From NCBI GenBank assembly GCA_963169105.1, contig OY720639.1:97166559-97230558 (forward strand): a stretch of DNA of 64,000 bases, in the 5' to 3' direction. A program made the position numbers and the translations under genes. This document shows, one piece after another, positions 11,646 through 25,260 of the stretch. The stretch's first letter is position 1. Every line of letters starts with the position of its first letter. A model generated the notes under the pieces. That model saw nothing but the letters and a program-made list of their open reading frames with translations. It made no database searches and was not told the DNA's origin. The stretch comes from Ceriagrion tenellum. Its lineage: Eukaryota; Arthropoda; Insecta; Odonata; Coenagrionidae.

Positions 11646-14600
11646 GATAGCCAAATTGTGTTACATACACCACATTAATAGAGTGAATACTGCTTTAACA
11701 CTGTTCTCCATTTATTCTTGTTTCATTTACTCAAACAGTGGCGTGCCTAAACACATTCACCATTAAAATAGCGTCGTATTACACGCAAAATTTTGCCAAT
11801 GCGTTGACATATGGCCACAAAATAGCCCCTGTTCTGATTGGAAGCATTTTCCATGCGTGTATTCAGCCACGTACTTGCGGGGGTGCATGCATCGTTTAAA
11901 CACGTCTTAACTTAGACCTATGTGTGATCGAGGATTTACTGTCAAAAGAAGGCGCGAAACTGCTGATGTGGAAGATTAAAACAGCGACGTCAGGCAACGA
12001 GATTTACTTAGGAATCCTGCTCTGAGACAGAAGCACCTTGTTGAAGAAGGTGAGGCCGTTTTGTCGAACGGTTGTGGAGCAAATGTAGTCTCGTATGGCC
12101 CAACCTGACTTCTTTTTTCCTGTTGTCCTAAGCTCGGTATGCACTGTGAACAGCGGGGGTGCATTCACGGTGCATGATTCGGATTTCGCGGACTCGCTGC
12201 GCTGCTCTAAGCCGGAAGGAAGATGACCCCAGCCGGGTGCACGCTATCTCTGGTCTTAATGATGATGCAGTGTGATGCCCTATTAATCACACCCGCGTCT
12301 GGCTCTCTCTCGTCTCCTCTCTCTCCCTGTACATACATCTCGTAGCCCAGCAACCGATAACTCGCGAACTTTTTGAGTGCACACCAATAAAACTACGAGT
12401 AAATTAAACTTGCCGAAATTGTATAGTATTACTTGGGGTTATGAGAGTATTCAGTTATCCTCATCTGTGCTGATTTTACAGCAAAAGTATAACGTGTTGG
12501 CGTATTATTTTTAATGTTTTGCGCTAGGTGCACATTACGTATTCACGACATCTCTAATTTTTTACCTGCACTACGCACTCATAAAGCCTTACTGAGATCA
12601 AAATTCGTGGGCACGCCCCCGGCGATTTAAATTTGTGATCTATACAGCTCGCGTGTACATATCGGTTTCCGACCGTAGGCCTAGTCTGTTAGGCGAAGTT
12701 CGCGCGGGAAGGGAAGGGAAGTAAACGCAAAGCTTAAACTTAGAAATTTGCAATATTTTTTCTAATGCGAATCTACATTGCAGGAAGGGTGGCAGGAGTG
12801 CGATTGAAGGCAGTATGCGTATAGAACTTAATCCATTGGTATCCTGGGGAAATATTCGTCATATTCGTCGTATTTTGTCAACTTAAAATGGTTCTCTGAT
12901 GAGATAAATTCTTTATTACAGCTATTAACATTTTCTCAACCCGCTAATGCTTAGTGGTAACATAAGTTCCCTTAAATTTTTACCATTTCCAAACTATCAT
13001 TCCTTCTTAGTTAAAAATTCTTCTTCAATTATTTGTTCTTAAGATTTTCCCTATGTTATTTATCATAAGATACACATTACAACAGTATCTTGAGTTTTGA
13101 GATCTTTATTGCTTTTAATACATCGTCAATTTTAAGAAGTAGAATTTTTAAAACATTGATTAAGCGAGATGATACGTCACTTTCCATCGGAAAATTGAGT
13201 TCCTGAATGATCTGAGGGACATATATTTTTAAACATGTTATCTGAGCAGAGAAACTTTTTTTCCCAGCCACTCAATTTACCAGTTGACGTGTCACTCGCT
13301 TTATCAATTTAAAAATATCCCAATACTCCAGAATTATCGTATAGAAATTGTAAATGAAACTTGTTTAATCGGTTCGTTGAATGACGAATCATGATGATTG
13401 TTGAGGTAAGCGTCTGTGTAGGACTCTTTCAAGGGGGCAATTCCTAGTGCTTATGTTTCAATTTATATTTCGTTGTTTAGAAATGATTCTTTACAATGCC
13501 AAATGGGAAACGTGACAGAATTATTGTGAAGGCTGCCCTGAAATGCTTGACTCTTGCGTGCCCAAGGTGAAACTGGCCGCTGATGTAATTGAAAAACTAT
13601 GTTACTGGGATAATTCTTGTTGTTGCAGTATGTATCTATCAGAAAAGAGAAATGTATCCTTGTTTATCGTTGTGAGTTTTCAGGATCCGTTATTTTTGGG
13701 TGGCTAAATTTGATTCCTGGAGACTGTCCTCACTTCAGTGTCTTTAAATAATGGTAAATTGATATGTGCAATTAATCACCATCAATGCGAGGTTGGTTTA
13801 TTTCAGCACTCCCACTCATGTTACTAGCAGCTTATCGCTTGATTCTTTAGTGATTTCCTATGTTTATAGTCATCATTATTTGATTTATGTATTCTACACT
13901 TGATGCTGTGCCATTTAAGTACTATGCGATTAATTATGTTGCTTAAACAGTTAATTCTTTGCCTTTACGCAAGGGAAATATTTAAAGGGTGTTACATATT
14001 TCCATGTTAACTGGGTGAAGCTGTTACCAGCGAAGAGTACTTTTGGTAATTATTTTGAAATATCTCGAGTGCATAATTCTGTGTTGGCTCATTCGGACCA
14101 TTATTTATGTCAATTAAAGGTTTGGTACAGGTCAAAAGATACCCATGTCAGGAGTAGCCGTCCTTTGCTTCAGATCTTGCGAATATTTTGGCCATACCGT
14201 ACGAACCAGTGCTTGCTGAACACTCGTTGGTCGCGCATGGCCTGACGCTTTTGGGTGTCCCAATGTGGGCATTTATTTGGTTTCCGCTCCATCGCTTATG
14301 GTATTTAGGTTTTTTGTAATATATTCCATTGTTTTCTCCACTTTTATTTAAAAGCAATCTTAAAGGCTGAAATATTTGTTTAAATGTTTATGACTTAATA
14401 ATTTTGGTTTCTGTTAAAGCCTGTGAATTGAAAAATTTGGGCCTTGAAAATTTCTCGAAACTATAAATTTAATCGGAGTGGGTCCTTACCTTTGTTTCTT
14501 GTAAAATAAATAGTGGAACGATGGCTAAACATATTCTAATGAATACAATATTTCTTGCAGACAAGAATTGGAGTCCTGATGGATGTCTTCTGCTAAAATT

Positions 14601-16949
14601 TGGCAAACGCTAGCTACCGATATAATGTAAAAAATGAGGTTTAGGTCTTATTATATAATGTAAAGAGTTGACCATTGGTGCTGCGGATATTTTTCGCTGC
14701 TAGCGAAGTTGCTAAAATAATCCATTTTTTGTTCTAACATCCCGAGTCGGGTTCTTATGTGTAATTTCTCTATGTTTTGCCGGAGCCAAGCCAACAAGGT
14801 ATTTTGTATTAAAATATTTGCATAAAACCCCAATAACTGGTGACAGGAAGAAGAAACCTCGGCTATTGGAACAGCAATTGGAAGGTTTTAAGCGTTAGAG
14901 TGTAATCAAAATGTATTCTTCCTCCGTGTGAAATGAATCCTCTCGCGAAGAGCCATGCGTCCCTATTTGTATGCGTATCACACGTCCGATGGAATACATT
15001 AGACTTCGGCGAATGGGATCTTTCGCTGGCGTAGAGCAGTCGTTTATATTCAACGACCGTGAGGAGAATTCTTTCGCGGTCACACAGCATATTATCTGCA
15101 TCCGAATATCGTACTTAATTGTTCTTGCTGCTTGAAGTACTCTGTTACGCGGTTGGATTAAAATTTGAACGTCTCGACTCCCGGCGGTTTATCTCTCGGG
15201 TTGAATCCATTTATGGAAATAAAGGAGGGAAAGATGTGTTATAAAGAATCTTTTTGTTTCTCAAGACTCTTCAAGTTGAATAGGACGTTGAAAAACAACA
15301 TCCATTCCAGTGAATCAGCTGTCGCCCTCAGTAAATCCACTCCGTGTGTCACTCACTTGTTTGGTTTCCCCAGTAACTCGAATAAGAGTGTTTTTATGCT
15401 CTTCTAAGTCTTCCCGAATGACAGATTTAATCGAGTATTGAGCCTGAATGCAGTTGATTCTCCGGTAATTTAATCCCATTATGGAACCTATGTTTCCTAT
15501 TGTATGTAGTGTGTGTGTTTCCATTGCGTACGGGTTTCAATGTGGAAGAGATACTTAAAGTCAGGATTTCCTTTGGAAAACAAAATGAAGCTCCGGAAAG
15601 TTTCAAGAGCAATTTTTTCCCCACCTGGATGTCGCAGTTGTTGCTCGTACCATGCGAATAATCTTTGGACTTGTGGCCATTAATGACGATGGGCATGAAT
15701 TCTTCCCAGTCGATGTAACGACTACACCATCTTGCGAAACAAAAAGACATTCAGGGAAATATTCATCTCCGCCTGTTTCTAAAAACGAATACGAGGCCGA
15801 GTATTTTTGGTGGAAACGACTAAAATGCAAAAAATGATGGAAGAAATGCTAGTCAACCTCAATTTTTAAAGTTTTTTTCTGACGTTCTCCTCTCAGTGGG
15901 TTTATTTTAGGCGATTTAAAGTCAACCCCTTTGTATCCCCAAACCTTTTTCTTAAAGGACCGTGTTCTATCGTCACTTTCATTATATCAAACTGCATCCT
16001 CTCCTACAATCATAATTCTCTAAGTAATACCATATAATTCTTACTAAAGTCAATATTAGGGTCGTTAGTCCTTCATTTTAATGCTCTGAAGGACTCCCGC
16101 GTCTTCAGACTTTGTAGTTGAAATATTATGTTTGTATATATTTCATGATCATACTCGTTTTCTTCCGATTTAGTGTGGCTTGCAAGGGCTTGAGATCCCT
16201 CCTCCAAATGCTGTATCTTGTGTGTGGACACACATTGACTCATAGTTCGTTTTACATTTTATGTAACTTTTTATCTCCCTGTATTCCCTCTAAAATATCT
16301 AAATCATTTATAACTGTCCTCCCTTTATCTAGCTTCTCCAGTCATTGGCTTCAACGTCCTCAACCTCTTCATTGTTTCTCCGTCAATAGCCTCAGCCCTA
16401 GTTGAATGTCCTCCTCCTAGTTTCCTTTCTCTGTAAATTCGTAGCGATTCTTCTCTACTGTCCGATTTTGATTTTAACCTGTCCGAACCAGAATCTCAGA
16501 TGCCTCCTGTCTATATTTTTTTCAAAGAGAGGTTGGGATCATACGACGTCATGGGCTTACCATAACACCTTTATTTTCCTTTTTTCACTATCAAATATTT
16601 CTGACTTAAATTTTATTTTTATAATCTTTTATTTATCTTTATCGAGCAATGGTGCAGCAGGTTCTACTTCATATTTCATATTTATCTCACAATCAATTTA
16701 TGTATTTGCAAAATACAGTTCTCTTACTTCCAAAAAGATAAAAATATCCATCATGCATTTCTTTTGCCCTGACGTTTACATTTTGAAAATATTATACATA
16801 ACGTGCAGTGATGCCGAAATATGATGATGAAAAAGCAAACTGTAGGGTTGATTAAATCGATTTTGGTAGAAAATTTGTATAGTTCTATGTAATGTGAAAA
16901 TCGGTGAATTCTGGTTTCAGATTTGTGGTAGACATTCCCGATCTCGCCC

Positions 16950-17340
16950 ACGGATTTTTCCGAACGTCCACGTTTCTCCATCGACTGAGCGGAATCAGGC
17001 GTTCGCGGCAGTTTTCCCATCGGATAAATTTTTTCCCCCCCGAACGCAGAAATCAAAGCCGAAAGCATTTCATCGTGGTTGAGCGGGATGCGGGAGTGGG
17101 TGAGGTTATGGGTTGAGAGGCGGGCGTGATAAATGGCTCTCTATGCGAGCGACGAGTGATGCTCGAAACCGTGGGAGAACGACTCGTCTGCTGCTCTTAC
17201 ATCCCGCCGGCTTACAAAAGCCCTCGCCGGATGAACTGATCCGGAATCATCGATTTTCTTCCGCTGCCCAGCGTTTCGAGGTGGACGTTCTTTCCGTCCT
17301 GGATTTTTGCTATTACCTGAAACACGGTGCTATACCGTTG
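16950..17340. other. CpG-rich block
   Basis: A GC-rich patch with many CpGs between AT-rich flanks. Overlapping frames exist on both strands, as expected from composition. No product is recognised. Confidence 0.3.
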
Positions 17341-17641
17341 TCCATTTCCTCTTAGTATAATAGGATACATGCTAAAAATTCGTGATGTGTGTTTCGTTCT
17401 TTGCTCTGAAAATGTTCTCTATGAAATGTTCTCAATTGGATAAATACCGGATTTCCGGAAAAGAACCCCCTAATAATATCGAAAAGGGAATCTTTCGCTT
17501 GGAGGAAGGACGCCACAATGCATAAATAATCGGAAGATTCTTGCGATATTGAATGGATGCAGAAATAAAAACTTTCAATTATCCATAGAATGGATATGCT
17601 GTGGATAATTGCAATTTTTTTATTTCTGCGACGTCATAATG

Positions 17642-17716
17642 ATCAAGATAAAGTTTGTGACTTCCACAATTTCTTGAAATTTGAAAGTAAATTGTGGAAG
17701 TCACAAACTATCTTGA
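17642..17716. repeat. Hairpin with 21-bp perfect stem
   Basis: The arm at 17652-17672 is the exact reverse complement of 17689-17709, with a 16-nt loop. Pairing continues outward for about 7 bp after a 2-nt bulge. The size and shape resemble an animal microRNA precursor, but a young foldback repeat is equally possible. I recognise no known mature microRNA seed in it. Confidence 0.6.
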
Positions 17717-17844
17717 ACATTAATAATTCCCTAATTTTAAAAGGTTTTCATTCAATTGAACATAAACTTATCTCTGCAACTAATAGGTACATTTCATAAA
17801 AGATTATGTACATTTTTTTACTCCTAGTATTCCTTGATTTATCA

Positions 17845-18024
17845 TCCATTCGTTGCTCCACCAACCGATAATCGACTTTTCTCCGTGTGTTTGTTAACTT
17901 GTCAGGTGTGACTGATGCTACCGCACCAAAATTCTCTCACGAAGATGGGCAAAAGCACGATCTTTTCAGTATCCACCTAGTTCTCAACATGTCCCCCAAG
18001 AAAAAAGTCCACTGGCGTTAGGTC
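17845..18024 (-). pseudogene. DDE transposase C-terminal relic (Tc/mariner-like)
   Basis: Read on the minus strand from 18024, the frame gives DLTPVDFFLGGHVEN, then a stop. After a frameshift it gives SVTPDKL and KVDYRLVEQR. This order matches the last part of a common arthropod mariner/Tc-like transposase family, where PDL.P.DFFLWG holds the third catalytic acidic residue and VTP..L......DYRL lies near the C-terminus. One stop and at least one frameshift show it is dead. The rest of the transposase is not visible. Confidence 0.65.
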
Positions 18025-18283
18025 GGCGGTTGTTGGTTTCGAATGGGCCAAAGCTACCTATCCATCATCCTGGAACGAGCACGAAGGACGTCATTAGCCA
18101 TTGCACTGACCATGGATACTACAGACAGACAGTTAACAGTGTTCATGGCTCTGACAATAGCAGGCAGAGCGCAAGTGGCCTTGGCAGAGCGCTGACGGCA
18201 GCGCTGCGTGGTTAATATGCGAGTCACTCGCTCAGGGTCAATCGCCTTTACCAACTTTGCTACAAACCTACGGGAATAAATTA

Positions 18284-18540
18284 ATAATGACACAGTACCA
18301 ACTATATTTCAATCCACCGAATTTTTATTGGTACAACTAGTTTTAACGCTAGTGCGTCATAATCAGGTACGTTATAAACTACATGAGTTTTAGTACCTGA
18401 TGTACCTGATGATGACACAGTAGTGTAGAAACTAGTTGTACCAATAAAAAGCTCTGTGGATTGAAACATAGTTGGTAGTGTCATTACTAATTCAATAATG
18501 GACTTCCATAAGGTTACGCCGGAAAGGATTGAATTCATTT
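18284..18540. mobile_element. Foldback element with hammerhead-like cores (18.4 kb)
   Basis: Inverted arms lie at about 18284-18320 (AATGACACAGTACCAACTAT onward) and 18440-18500. On plus, CTGATGA is at 18406-18412, stem II is ACAC/GTGT (18415-18418, 18423-18426), GAA is at 18428-18430 and the palindrome ACTAGT is at 18431-18436, followed by T and GTAC that can pair with GTAC before the core. On minus the partner has CTGATTA, a 5-bp stem II (GACGC/GCGTT) and AAAAC in place of GAAAC, with the same ACTAGT. Flanks 18271-18283 and 18541-18553 are similar (cgggaataaatt / cggggataaaatt), a decayed target duplication. Confidence 0.6.
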
Positions 18541-21500
18541 CGGGGATAAAATTTGTCATCTACGCGTTAGCGGGGAAGAAATGTAAGGGCTCAGATTCCA
18601 CTCTTGTCTCTATTACGAATTTTCTAAACTAGGGAGCTCTTTTTGGATACCCTTTATTTTACAAGATTAAAGAGATGCTCACTATCGTGCTTATAAGATT
18701 TCAGGTTTAACACGGGTATTGGAGGTTTTAATTAGGTCTTGGCTAAATTAGGATTCTAATGGCACTCAAGTTTTATGTATCTGGCTTCGCCTCGAGTCTA
18801 AACTTGTCAAATAGCCTGTGTATAGAAGCTTCAACTTAAGGTAATTATGTATCAGGAATTTATATGGATGCCTGTGAATTTTGACTAATTAAAATTGACG
18901 TATGTTATTATTTTTGACTTATTAAAATTGACGGAAAAATTTGGTCGTCGGGAAGTTCGCGGTATATTTTCAATATGACTGGTTCTTAGTGATATATGTT
19001 TTAACCTATCAGCTGTTCATCACGGTCAGGTCGATTTTTTTAGCTAGTCTTGTTATCATTTCTTTAACTATTGGCTTATGTGAGAAACTGCCACGGCTTA
19101 GTAATTTTATTGCTGGATCATGCCTGTTACCAATAAGCGATGGTGTCTTGATATTTATGTGATGAATTACAATACGAAATCGGGCGTTGAAGAATACTTA
19201 TGGTAGTGAAGATTTGTCGCGATGATTTACCAACTCATAAATTAATTAATTCTTACTAATGACTTGTTGGGAGAAAGTGAAAGAAAGAGGTGTTCTCAGT
19301 CGAAACCTGCCCAAGTGGAATAATTAACGTATATGCCCGCTGTGCTGTTGCCCTATCCAATTACTTCTAAGTCTGTAATAATTTAAGGAACCAACCTAGC
19401 CGTTTCTCGTTCGTGAAAGCTTTGATCCTTATCCCTTTATCCCTTGGGCTTAGTTTGACATACCAGGCATAGCCGGTCGATGTGAAATTCCCTGTAGCTT
19501 GTCGGAGATAGTGGAAATTTTAAGCAGATTTTGTTTTTCTTCACTAATCCAAAAATCACTTTTCTTGATGTGAAAAATGTCAGTATTAATTCCGTGTGAA
19601 GTAAGATTTTACAATGTGTACATTTGTATATAAATGATCACTATTCTCGTCGTGGATTTGTGGAAATTATGCCTGACGGCGTATTTTTCAGTTTGAAATT
19701 TTATCTGTCGTTTTTGGTTAAAAAATGTGCTGAGGAAACCTAAACTAGTGATGAAAAGCGGAAAAAATAATATGCCCCCACATTAGCTTGGTTAATCGTA
19801 ATCTAATATTGAAACGAGTTATGTTGAGTTTGAAAAATTGAATTCCCTTCGATGTGTTGTGACATACGTATTGAGAGGCATTGTATAAATTTTGGTGTGC
19901 TCCGAGCCAGTTCCGTACTCTTTCTCCACCCGAGGAATCATCGGTCCTCCAGAAACCAATCTTCTCATCAAATCAAAATGAAGTCATAGTGGTTAAGTAA
20001 TGACAAGAAACGTATTATTTGATTTATTCAATGATATTATTAAGAAGATGGAATCACAAAAAAAATTTGTGTGATGACGACCGTGGTGGTTCTAATTTCC
20101 CAGCGGTGGGATACCAAACCCAGTCATGTGTTTGCCAGTGTTAATTTCCATGTTACAAATGTCCGTATTCCTCGGCAAATGCCGGCCCGTGGCATGGGAA
20201 ACGTGAGTAAAGGCCTCAGGGGGTTGGTCGTGGGGCGACCAGTGTCCAACTCTTTAATGTACGTGAAAACGCGGCAGAAATTATGAGCATCGCAAAACTC
20301 TAACTAACGTATCCTGTACGTATTTCTGTCCAAAGTGACCTTTTATGTATTTTTATAAATGACCGACACTCATAGATACCTTAAACATTAGAGTTCAATG
20401 AAACATTAAGATTAACGATTTCCTTCATTAGCATTCTTGTCATCTGCCTGTCGGCGTCAAATTGGTGTGCCGCTGTATTTGGAAAATCTAGGTCTGTGTG
20501 ATTGCTAGTGCAGTTTCATCGACACCACTTTAATGGCAATTTATTGCAATTTCAGTCATTTTTTTCGTATGATAAATCAAAATTTTACATACGCCAATGC
20601 AATAATTGACCCCGCACACCCTAAATTTAGCCCAAAGTGCTAAATTTTGCACTTTTGTCGACTTCGCGGACTTCGTAACTCAACCTAGAGAAAACCACGT
20701 AATTCTCAGTAATGGAGGCACTGTAGTAATGATGGAAAATGTAATAATGAATATGAAACATGTAGTTATAAAGGAACTGTGGCTAGAAATCCATTACAAT
20801 TAAGTCTTGAAAATATAACCCGCAAGAAGTAGCTTTGATGTAAATAATCCCCATCAACTCTTCGCCGTGTAAAACTCGAAGCTTGTAGAAAACTTTTGAT
20901 TAAAAATTGTGTTCCCGACAGAAAATACTACAATCTAATGAGAATAGTCCGGAATCCCAAGAGTATCGCTCAAATTAACGCGCAAATTAGGAAGTTAAAA
21001 TTGGCGAAGAAATTCATCATGGGCGGCCATATTAAAGTTTGCCCACACTTGTTAAATAGCTTAGTCCGGCAATGTTCCTAGGAATTATAAAATTGATGAT
21101 TTTCCATTGCTATCTTCCGCAGTGATTTTAAATTGACATCGAAACTTGATTATAAAATAATTGAGGGAAAATCATTATTTCCCGGGACTCCACAGGTGCA
21201 TAATTACGTAAATCAAACGGCCAATGAGTCGGTCGGGCTCATCCGGAGTGTTATTCGCCCAACTCGGAGGTTGTTTTAGTTCGTAAATTCTCCACTGCTC
21301 GTTCGTTGGCTGTCGTATTCACACGGGGGCCGTAGTTTCATCCTGTCGCGGGAATGAGGGATCTAAAATTTGCATTGAGTTCGCATCGACCGCGTCGTCG
21401 TATGAGGCAGGTGCTCCGCTCCTCCATAATTTAGTTCCCGGGCTCCGTATCCATTCAGTCAGGGAATTAGTCAGTGCTTCGAGGAGAATATGTAACCGTT

Positions 21501-22439
21501 TTGAGTTTTTGTCCCGTTTTAATGAGTCCATTGTAGTGCAAACTTATCGCAGTCTTTGTCTCTCTCTGGGGATGTTATGTCTGTCGTGGAGTATCATTTC
21601 ATTTTCATTTCGAGATGGCTTTTTTTGTTTGTCCCATTGGATTGTTGGCCGTGAATCTGAGATTACTTGTACCCTTACGTGATTCCTCGGCGCAGTATCT
21701 TTCATTTCTTTTTTACTTCATGGTAGTTTTATGATGCTTGCCTTTTCATCCTTCACGACGAAATATATCGACTAAAATGGCGTGCACTCACTGCTTGTGA
21801 AACCTTTTAAGAGTCCGCGGTTTCATTTGGAAATGTACGCGGCCTTGTTTTCTTTATTTCTGTAACGTCGAGGAACAGGAGATTAATCTGCTTGGTGTAC
21901 GAAACTGGAAAAAATAATCATCCCTGATTTCTTTATAATGTTTCACTTTAAATATGTAGTAAAGTCGTGTGACTCTAGCGAGGGATGAAGCGTAAATACG
22001 GACGTTCACAGGCGTAAGGCAGTAATTATGGGTTGGAATTCCGAAATGAATAATAAGGTTAAAAAAATCACGGTCAGGTTTTTTTTGACATTTAAAAAAT
22101 AATATTTTCTAGTGATTGCTCGTTTCTTATCATTCATGTATAAATTGAAAAGCTTAGTACATATTTTTGAAGCTTGACTGCATCCTTTTTTGTAAGAAAA
22201 TAGAGGATTAACATTTTTCTTACCCATTCCCCGCCGTTATTTACTCCTTGCGTGTGTTAATTCTCGAACTCAAGGGGCATACGTATGAATAATACTTTCT
22301 TTTTTATTTTATACGAGTAACTATACAGTGACCAATTCCATAAAACGTCTGGTACTTCCAAGCTATGTGCATGCTTGCTCCCCTGATTCGAGATAGTAGT
22401 GGTTACAAGGTATCAATTCGTTTTTGGGCAATTAATTTT

Positions 22440-22620
22440 TTAAATACAAACTAGTTTCTATCTAGAGCCATCTTCTGGTTATCCTGAAGTCTTTTTTCTG
22501 GGATGTGAATTGTTGTTGAAACACCTGCCGCTTAGAGAATCAGACAGCGATTTGAGTGCGTGATAGACCTACCAAGATTTGAACCCATGACCCTCCTTTC
22601 CGTAGTCTCAGCAACCATGC
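22440..22620 (-). mobile_element. tRNA-derived SINE remnant
   Basis: On the minus strand a tRNA-like head runs from about 22613, with an A-box-like GGTTGCTGAGA and a B-box-like GGGTTCAAATC near 22585-22572. The B box has one or two mismatches to GGTTCGANTCC. The acceptor stem does not pair, so this is not a working tRNA gene. The body beyond about 22500 is not recognised. Confidence 0.4.
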
Positions 22621-24045
22621 CGGAATCTTTGCATTTAACGTAGTATATTAGAAGCGTACCTTCACGATGAAGAAATTGTAGATGTCAGAGACACTCTTGA
22701 CATATCGAACTGATAAATACTGTATAACGGTGTTATCAACAGGGTAGTTCTGTTTCCACGTTTTTCATTTCTTGGCTGAGTGAACTTGTGGACTGGAGGT
22801 GCAAGGAGTGTACAGTATTATCCCATTATTTAGCTGAGCTTCACTTCAGATTGAGGTGAAATTTTTTATGGATGCAAAGCTTTTTTCCCGCCAAACTATC
22901 GAGCGATGTAAGCAATCCACTCCGACCGTGAAAACAGTTGCGTCGTTTGGAAGTCTCCCTTAAATCGAAATGTGTGTACTATCGATATGCGTACCTCTGT
23001 GCCTCCTTTCTACTCAGAAAAAATCGTGGAATCAGTTCATCGTGAAAGACGGAAGTTTTTTATATCAACTTGTAAATTAATTCCTGAATTAATGCCCGAC
23101 TAGTCATTTACATGAGTATTTGTCATGTAAAACCTAAAAATTGGATGGTCGTACGAATACGTACTATAAACGTATTCGTACTACCATGTTGGTTTGTTTG
23201 AGCTCTCTTATGCGTGCTTTTTTCAGCTTACCACTTTATTTCCCTATAACTCCTTAAATTGGCGTCATTCAAATGTTGTATAGTATTTCTTCATGTATTC
23301 CATCCATGGTCTCTCTCAGTAATTCTTCCCTTTTGTTGGCTCAATGAATTTAGTATCTATCACTGTGGAAACATCCACCATTTAAAGGAAATAAGGGCAC
23401 AAATGCTTTCATGAACAGGGCCATTCTGTATGATAGGGCCCTTGGATTAAACCCATATTGAGGATGAGTAAAACGAGATTATCGGTGAGTTATTGTGTTG
23501 CGAATCTGTTGACTGTCGTTCTGATAAGTCTTTACTTTTTAAAATTTAAATTTGTGACAAACTTGGTTGGATAATGTTTGTTTTCACGACGTCCAGGGTT
23601 GTTGGAAAATTGCGTCCATAGTAAAATAGTTTTGATTGGGAATTCAATGTCTGAAGGCTATTGCACAGGCCTCTACTGAGTGATCATACTTAGCTCTATC
23701 ATTAGTTGGTATTACATAGATATTAAAAGAGGTTGTGAAGAAATAAAAGTTGAGTTTCGGAGTATGTCTCTGTTAGCTCTTCCAGCGAGGCATAATGGCA
23801 CCAGGAGTGATGCAGCACATTTGCAACTCAGTGCTGTGTTACCATGACCTTTTTCTCCAGTTGGTAGAGCTAACCCAGTGAGTGGACTTTTTTATAATAT
23901 TCGTGAAAAAAGGGGTCACCATATTTTTTTGTAAACTTTTTGTGCTGTTTTTTCCAAACTGCTACCTTGCCGCCTTAATTACTTGCTCGTAAAAGCTAGA
24001 ATAGGCGCAACATTGGAAAAGGGGTGTTTACTGTAATTTATTGAA

Positions 24046-24135
24046 AAAACTCTTACGCAAGATATCTTTTCCTTAAAACAAAATTTGAAGAAAACTCTTA
24101 CGCAAGATATCTTTTCCTTAAAACAAAATTTGAAG
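24046..24135 (+). repeat. Perfect 45-bp tandem duplication
   Basis: Two adjacent, identical 45-bp units starting AAAACTCTTACGCAAGATAT at 24046 and 24091. Perfect identity means the duplication is recent or was introduced by assembly. Confidence 0.85.
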
Positions 24136-24499
24136 AAATTTAGATATTGACATGCTCCTTTGATTTTTATCCTTTATCATTTAACCAAAATTATTCCAGG
24201 TATAATGGTTAACTCCGATGAAAATGGTGTTGCAATCAGCTCTTTGGCCTGGGAAAGGCTATTTAAATAATTTGTTCAGTTAACTGCGACTTCAGTGTTA
24301 CTTTTCCATGTCATAGGTACGCGAGAGGTGGATGCATCATTTTTTATCGGTGAAAACGAAAAAGATGTAATTTCTCTTTTGTTTTGACGGACGCAGTTGC
24401 GATTTACACTTGTTAATCGCCCGTTTCTCCCTTTGATAATCATAAATTCCACTTCAGTTAAGCGTAAGATCAGCGAATGATTTAATTGGATTCAAAACT

Positions 24500-25260
24500 T
24501 TCAGTGCCAAGTGCTTGGTAACGGGAGCAAGGGGTGTCTCCCTCGTAAAGAAAAAAAAACTAAACATTTAACGAAGTCAGCAATGACCACTGCGGGCCCG
24601 GATGGATGGTCAGTAGTGTTTCTTCGGGTTGTACTGAAAAAGAAATGGGCGCCAAAATAAAAAAAAAGTACGAGGCGATGTGTGGGTGGGTTGGCATGTG
24701 GGTGCTGCCGCTTCAACCCAGCGGCCCGTGTCGATTCGTTCATTAAAATCGAACGCACGGTTACCGCGAAAAACCCAGACCGGTGGTGCGGGTGTGGGGG
24801 GAAAGGTTCTCGCGGTGTGCTCTTAAAAGACTGCAACTCACCGTCTGAATTTCCATGGAATACCTCCTCGACCGTCGTGTGTTGAGGGGAGTAAGCCACG
24901 GAGGCAAATCCATCGTCCGAAACCGTTAATCGCGCGAGATTGAATTTATGGCGGAGGCAGGGAGAGAGTTGGGATGACTATGGGGTGCTAAGGTTGGGTG
25001 CATTAATTGGCGCGGAAAGGCTGTGCAGAGCTATGGCAGGTTCTGCGGCGCTAGGCACCGTTAGGAACACTCGCTCCACGGGTTACATTTCGGTGGTAAT
25101 GTGTTGAAGTACGCTGGCCCTCAAGGGGAACGTCCCCGAGGATGCCGGGGAGGTGTTGCCACAGTTCCTTGATAACAGTACTTTATACGCAGGTTTTACT
25201 TAATCTTCCCGGTTGAGTCTCCGCGGCTTGTGACGTTTCGGTGGAGGAAAGTCGGCGTTT
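24500..25260. other. CpG-rich block
   Basis: GC-rich patch with dense CpG. A 132-residue minus frame (24501-24899) crosses it, but composition alone could create this and no domain is visible. It is a candidate regulatory or promoter region only. Confidence 0.3.

Larger units (their letters stand above)
8920..17640. other. Unannotated stretch with small duplications and CpG-rich blocks
   Basis: There are no convincing genes over 8.7 kb. CpG-rich blocks lie at 9050-9370, 9420-9660 and 16950-17340. A 30-bp direct duplication lies at 11586-11645. The long frames at 16118-16405 and 16402-16824 are T-rich, have no motif, and read as low-complexity hydrophobic sequence. Confidence 0.45.

Noticed and set aside
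16402..16824. 140-residue plus frame, with the neighbouring 16118-16405 frame
   Set aside because: Hydrophobic, T-rich low-complexity translation with no motif; composition explains it.
23148..23182. 12-bp inverted repeat GTACGAATACGT with short loop
   Set aside because: Too short to separate from chance in 64 kb and lacks hammerhead core or target duplication.
24046..24135. CRISPR-like direct repeats
   Set aside because: Only two adjacent identical 45-bp units with no spacers, in a eukaryotic context; a simple tandem duplication.
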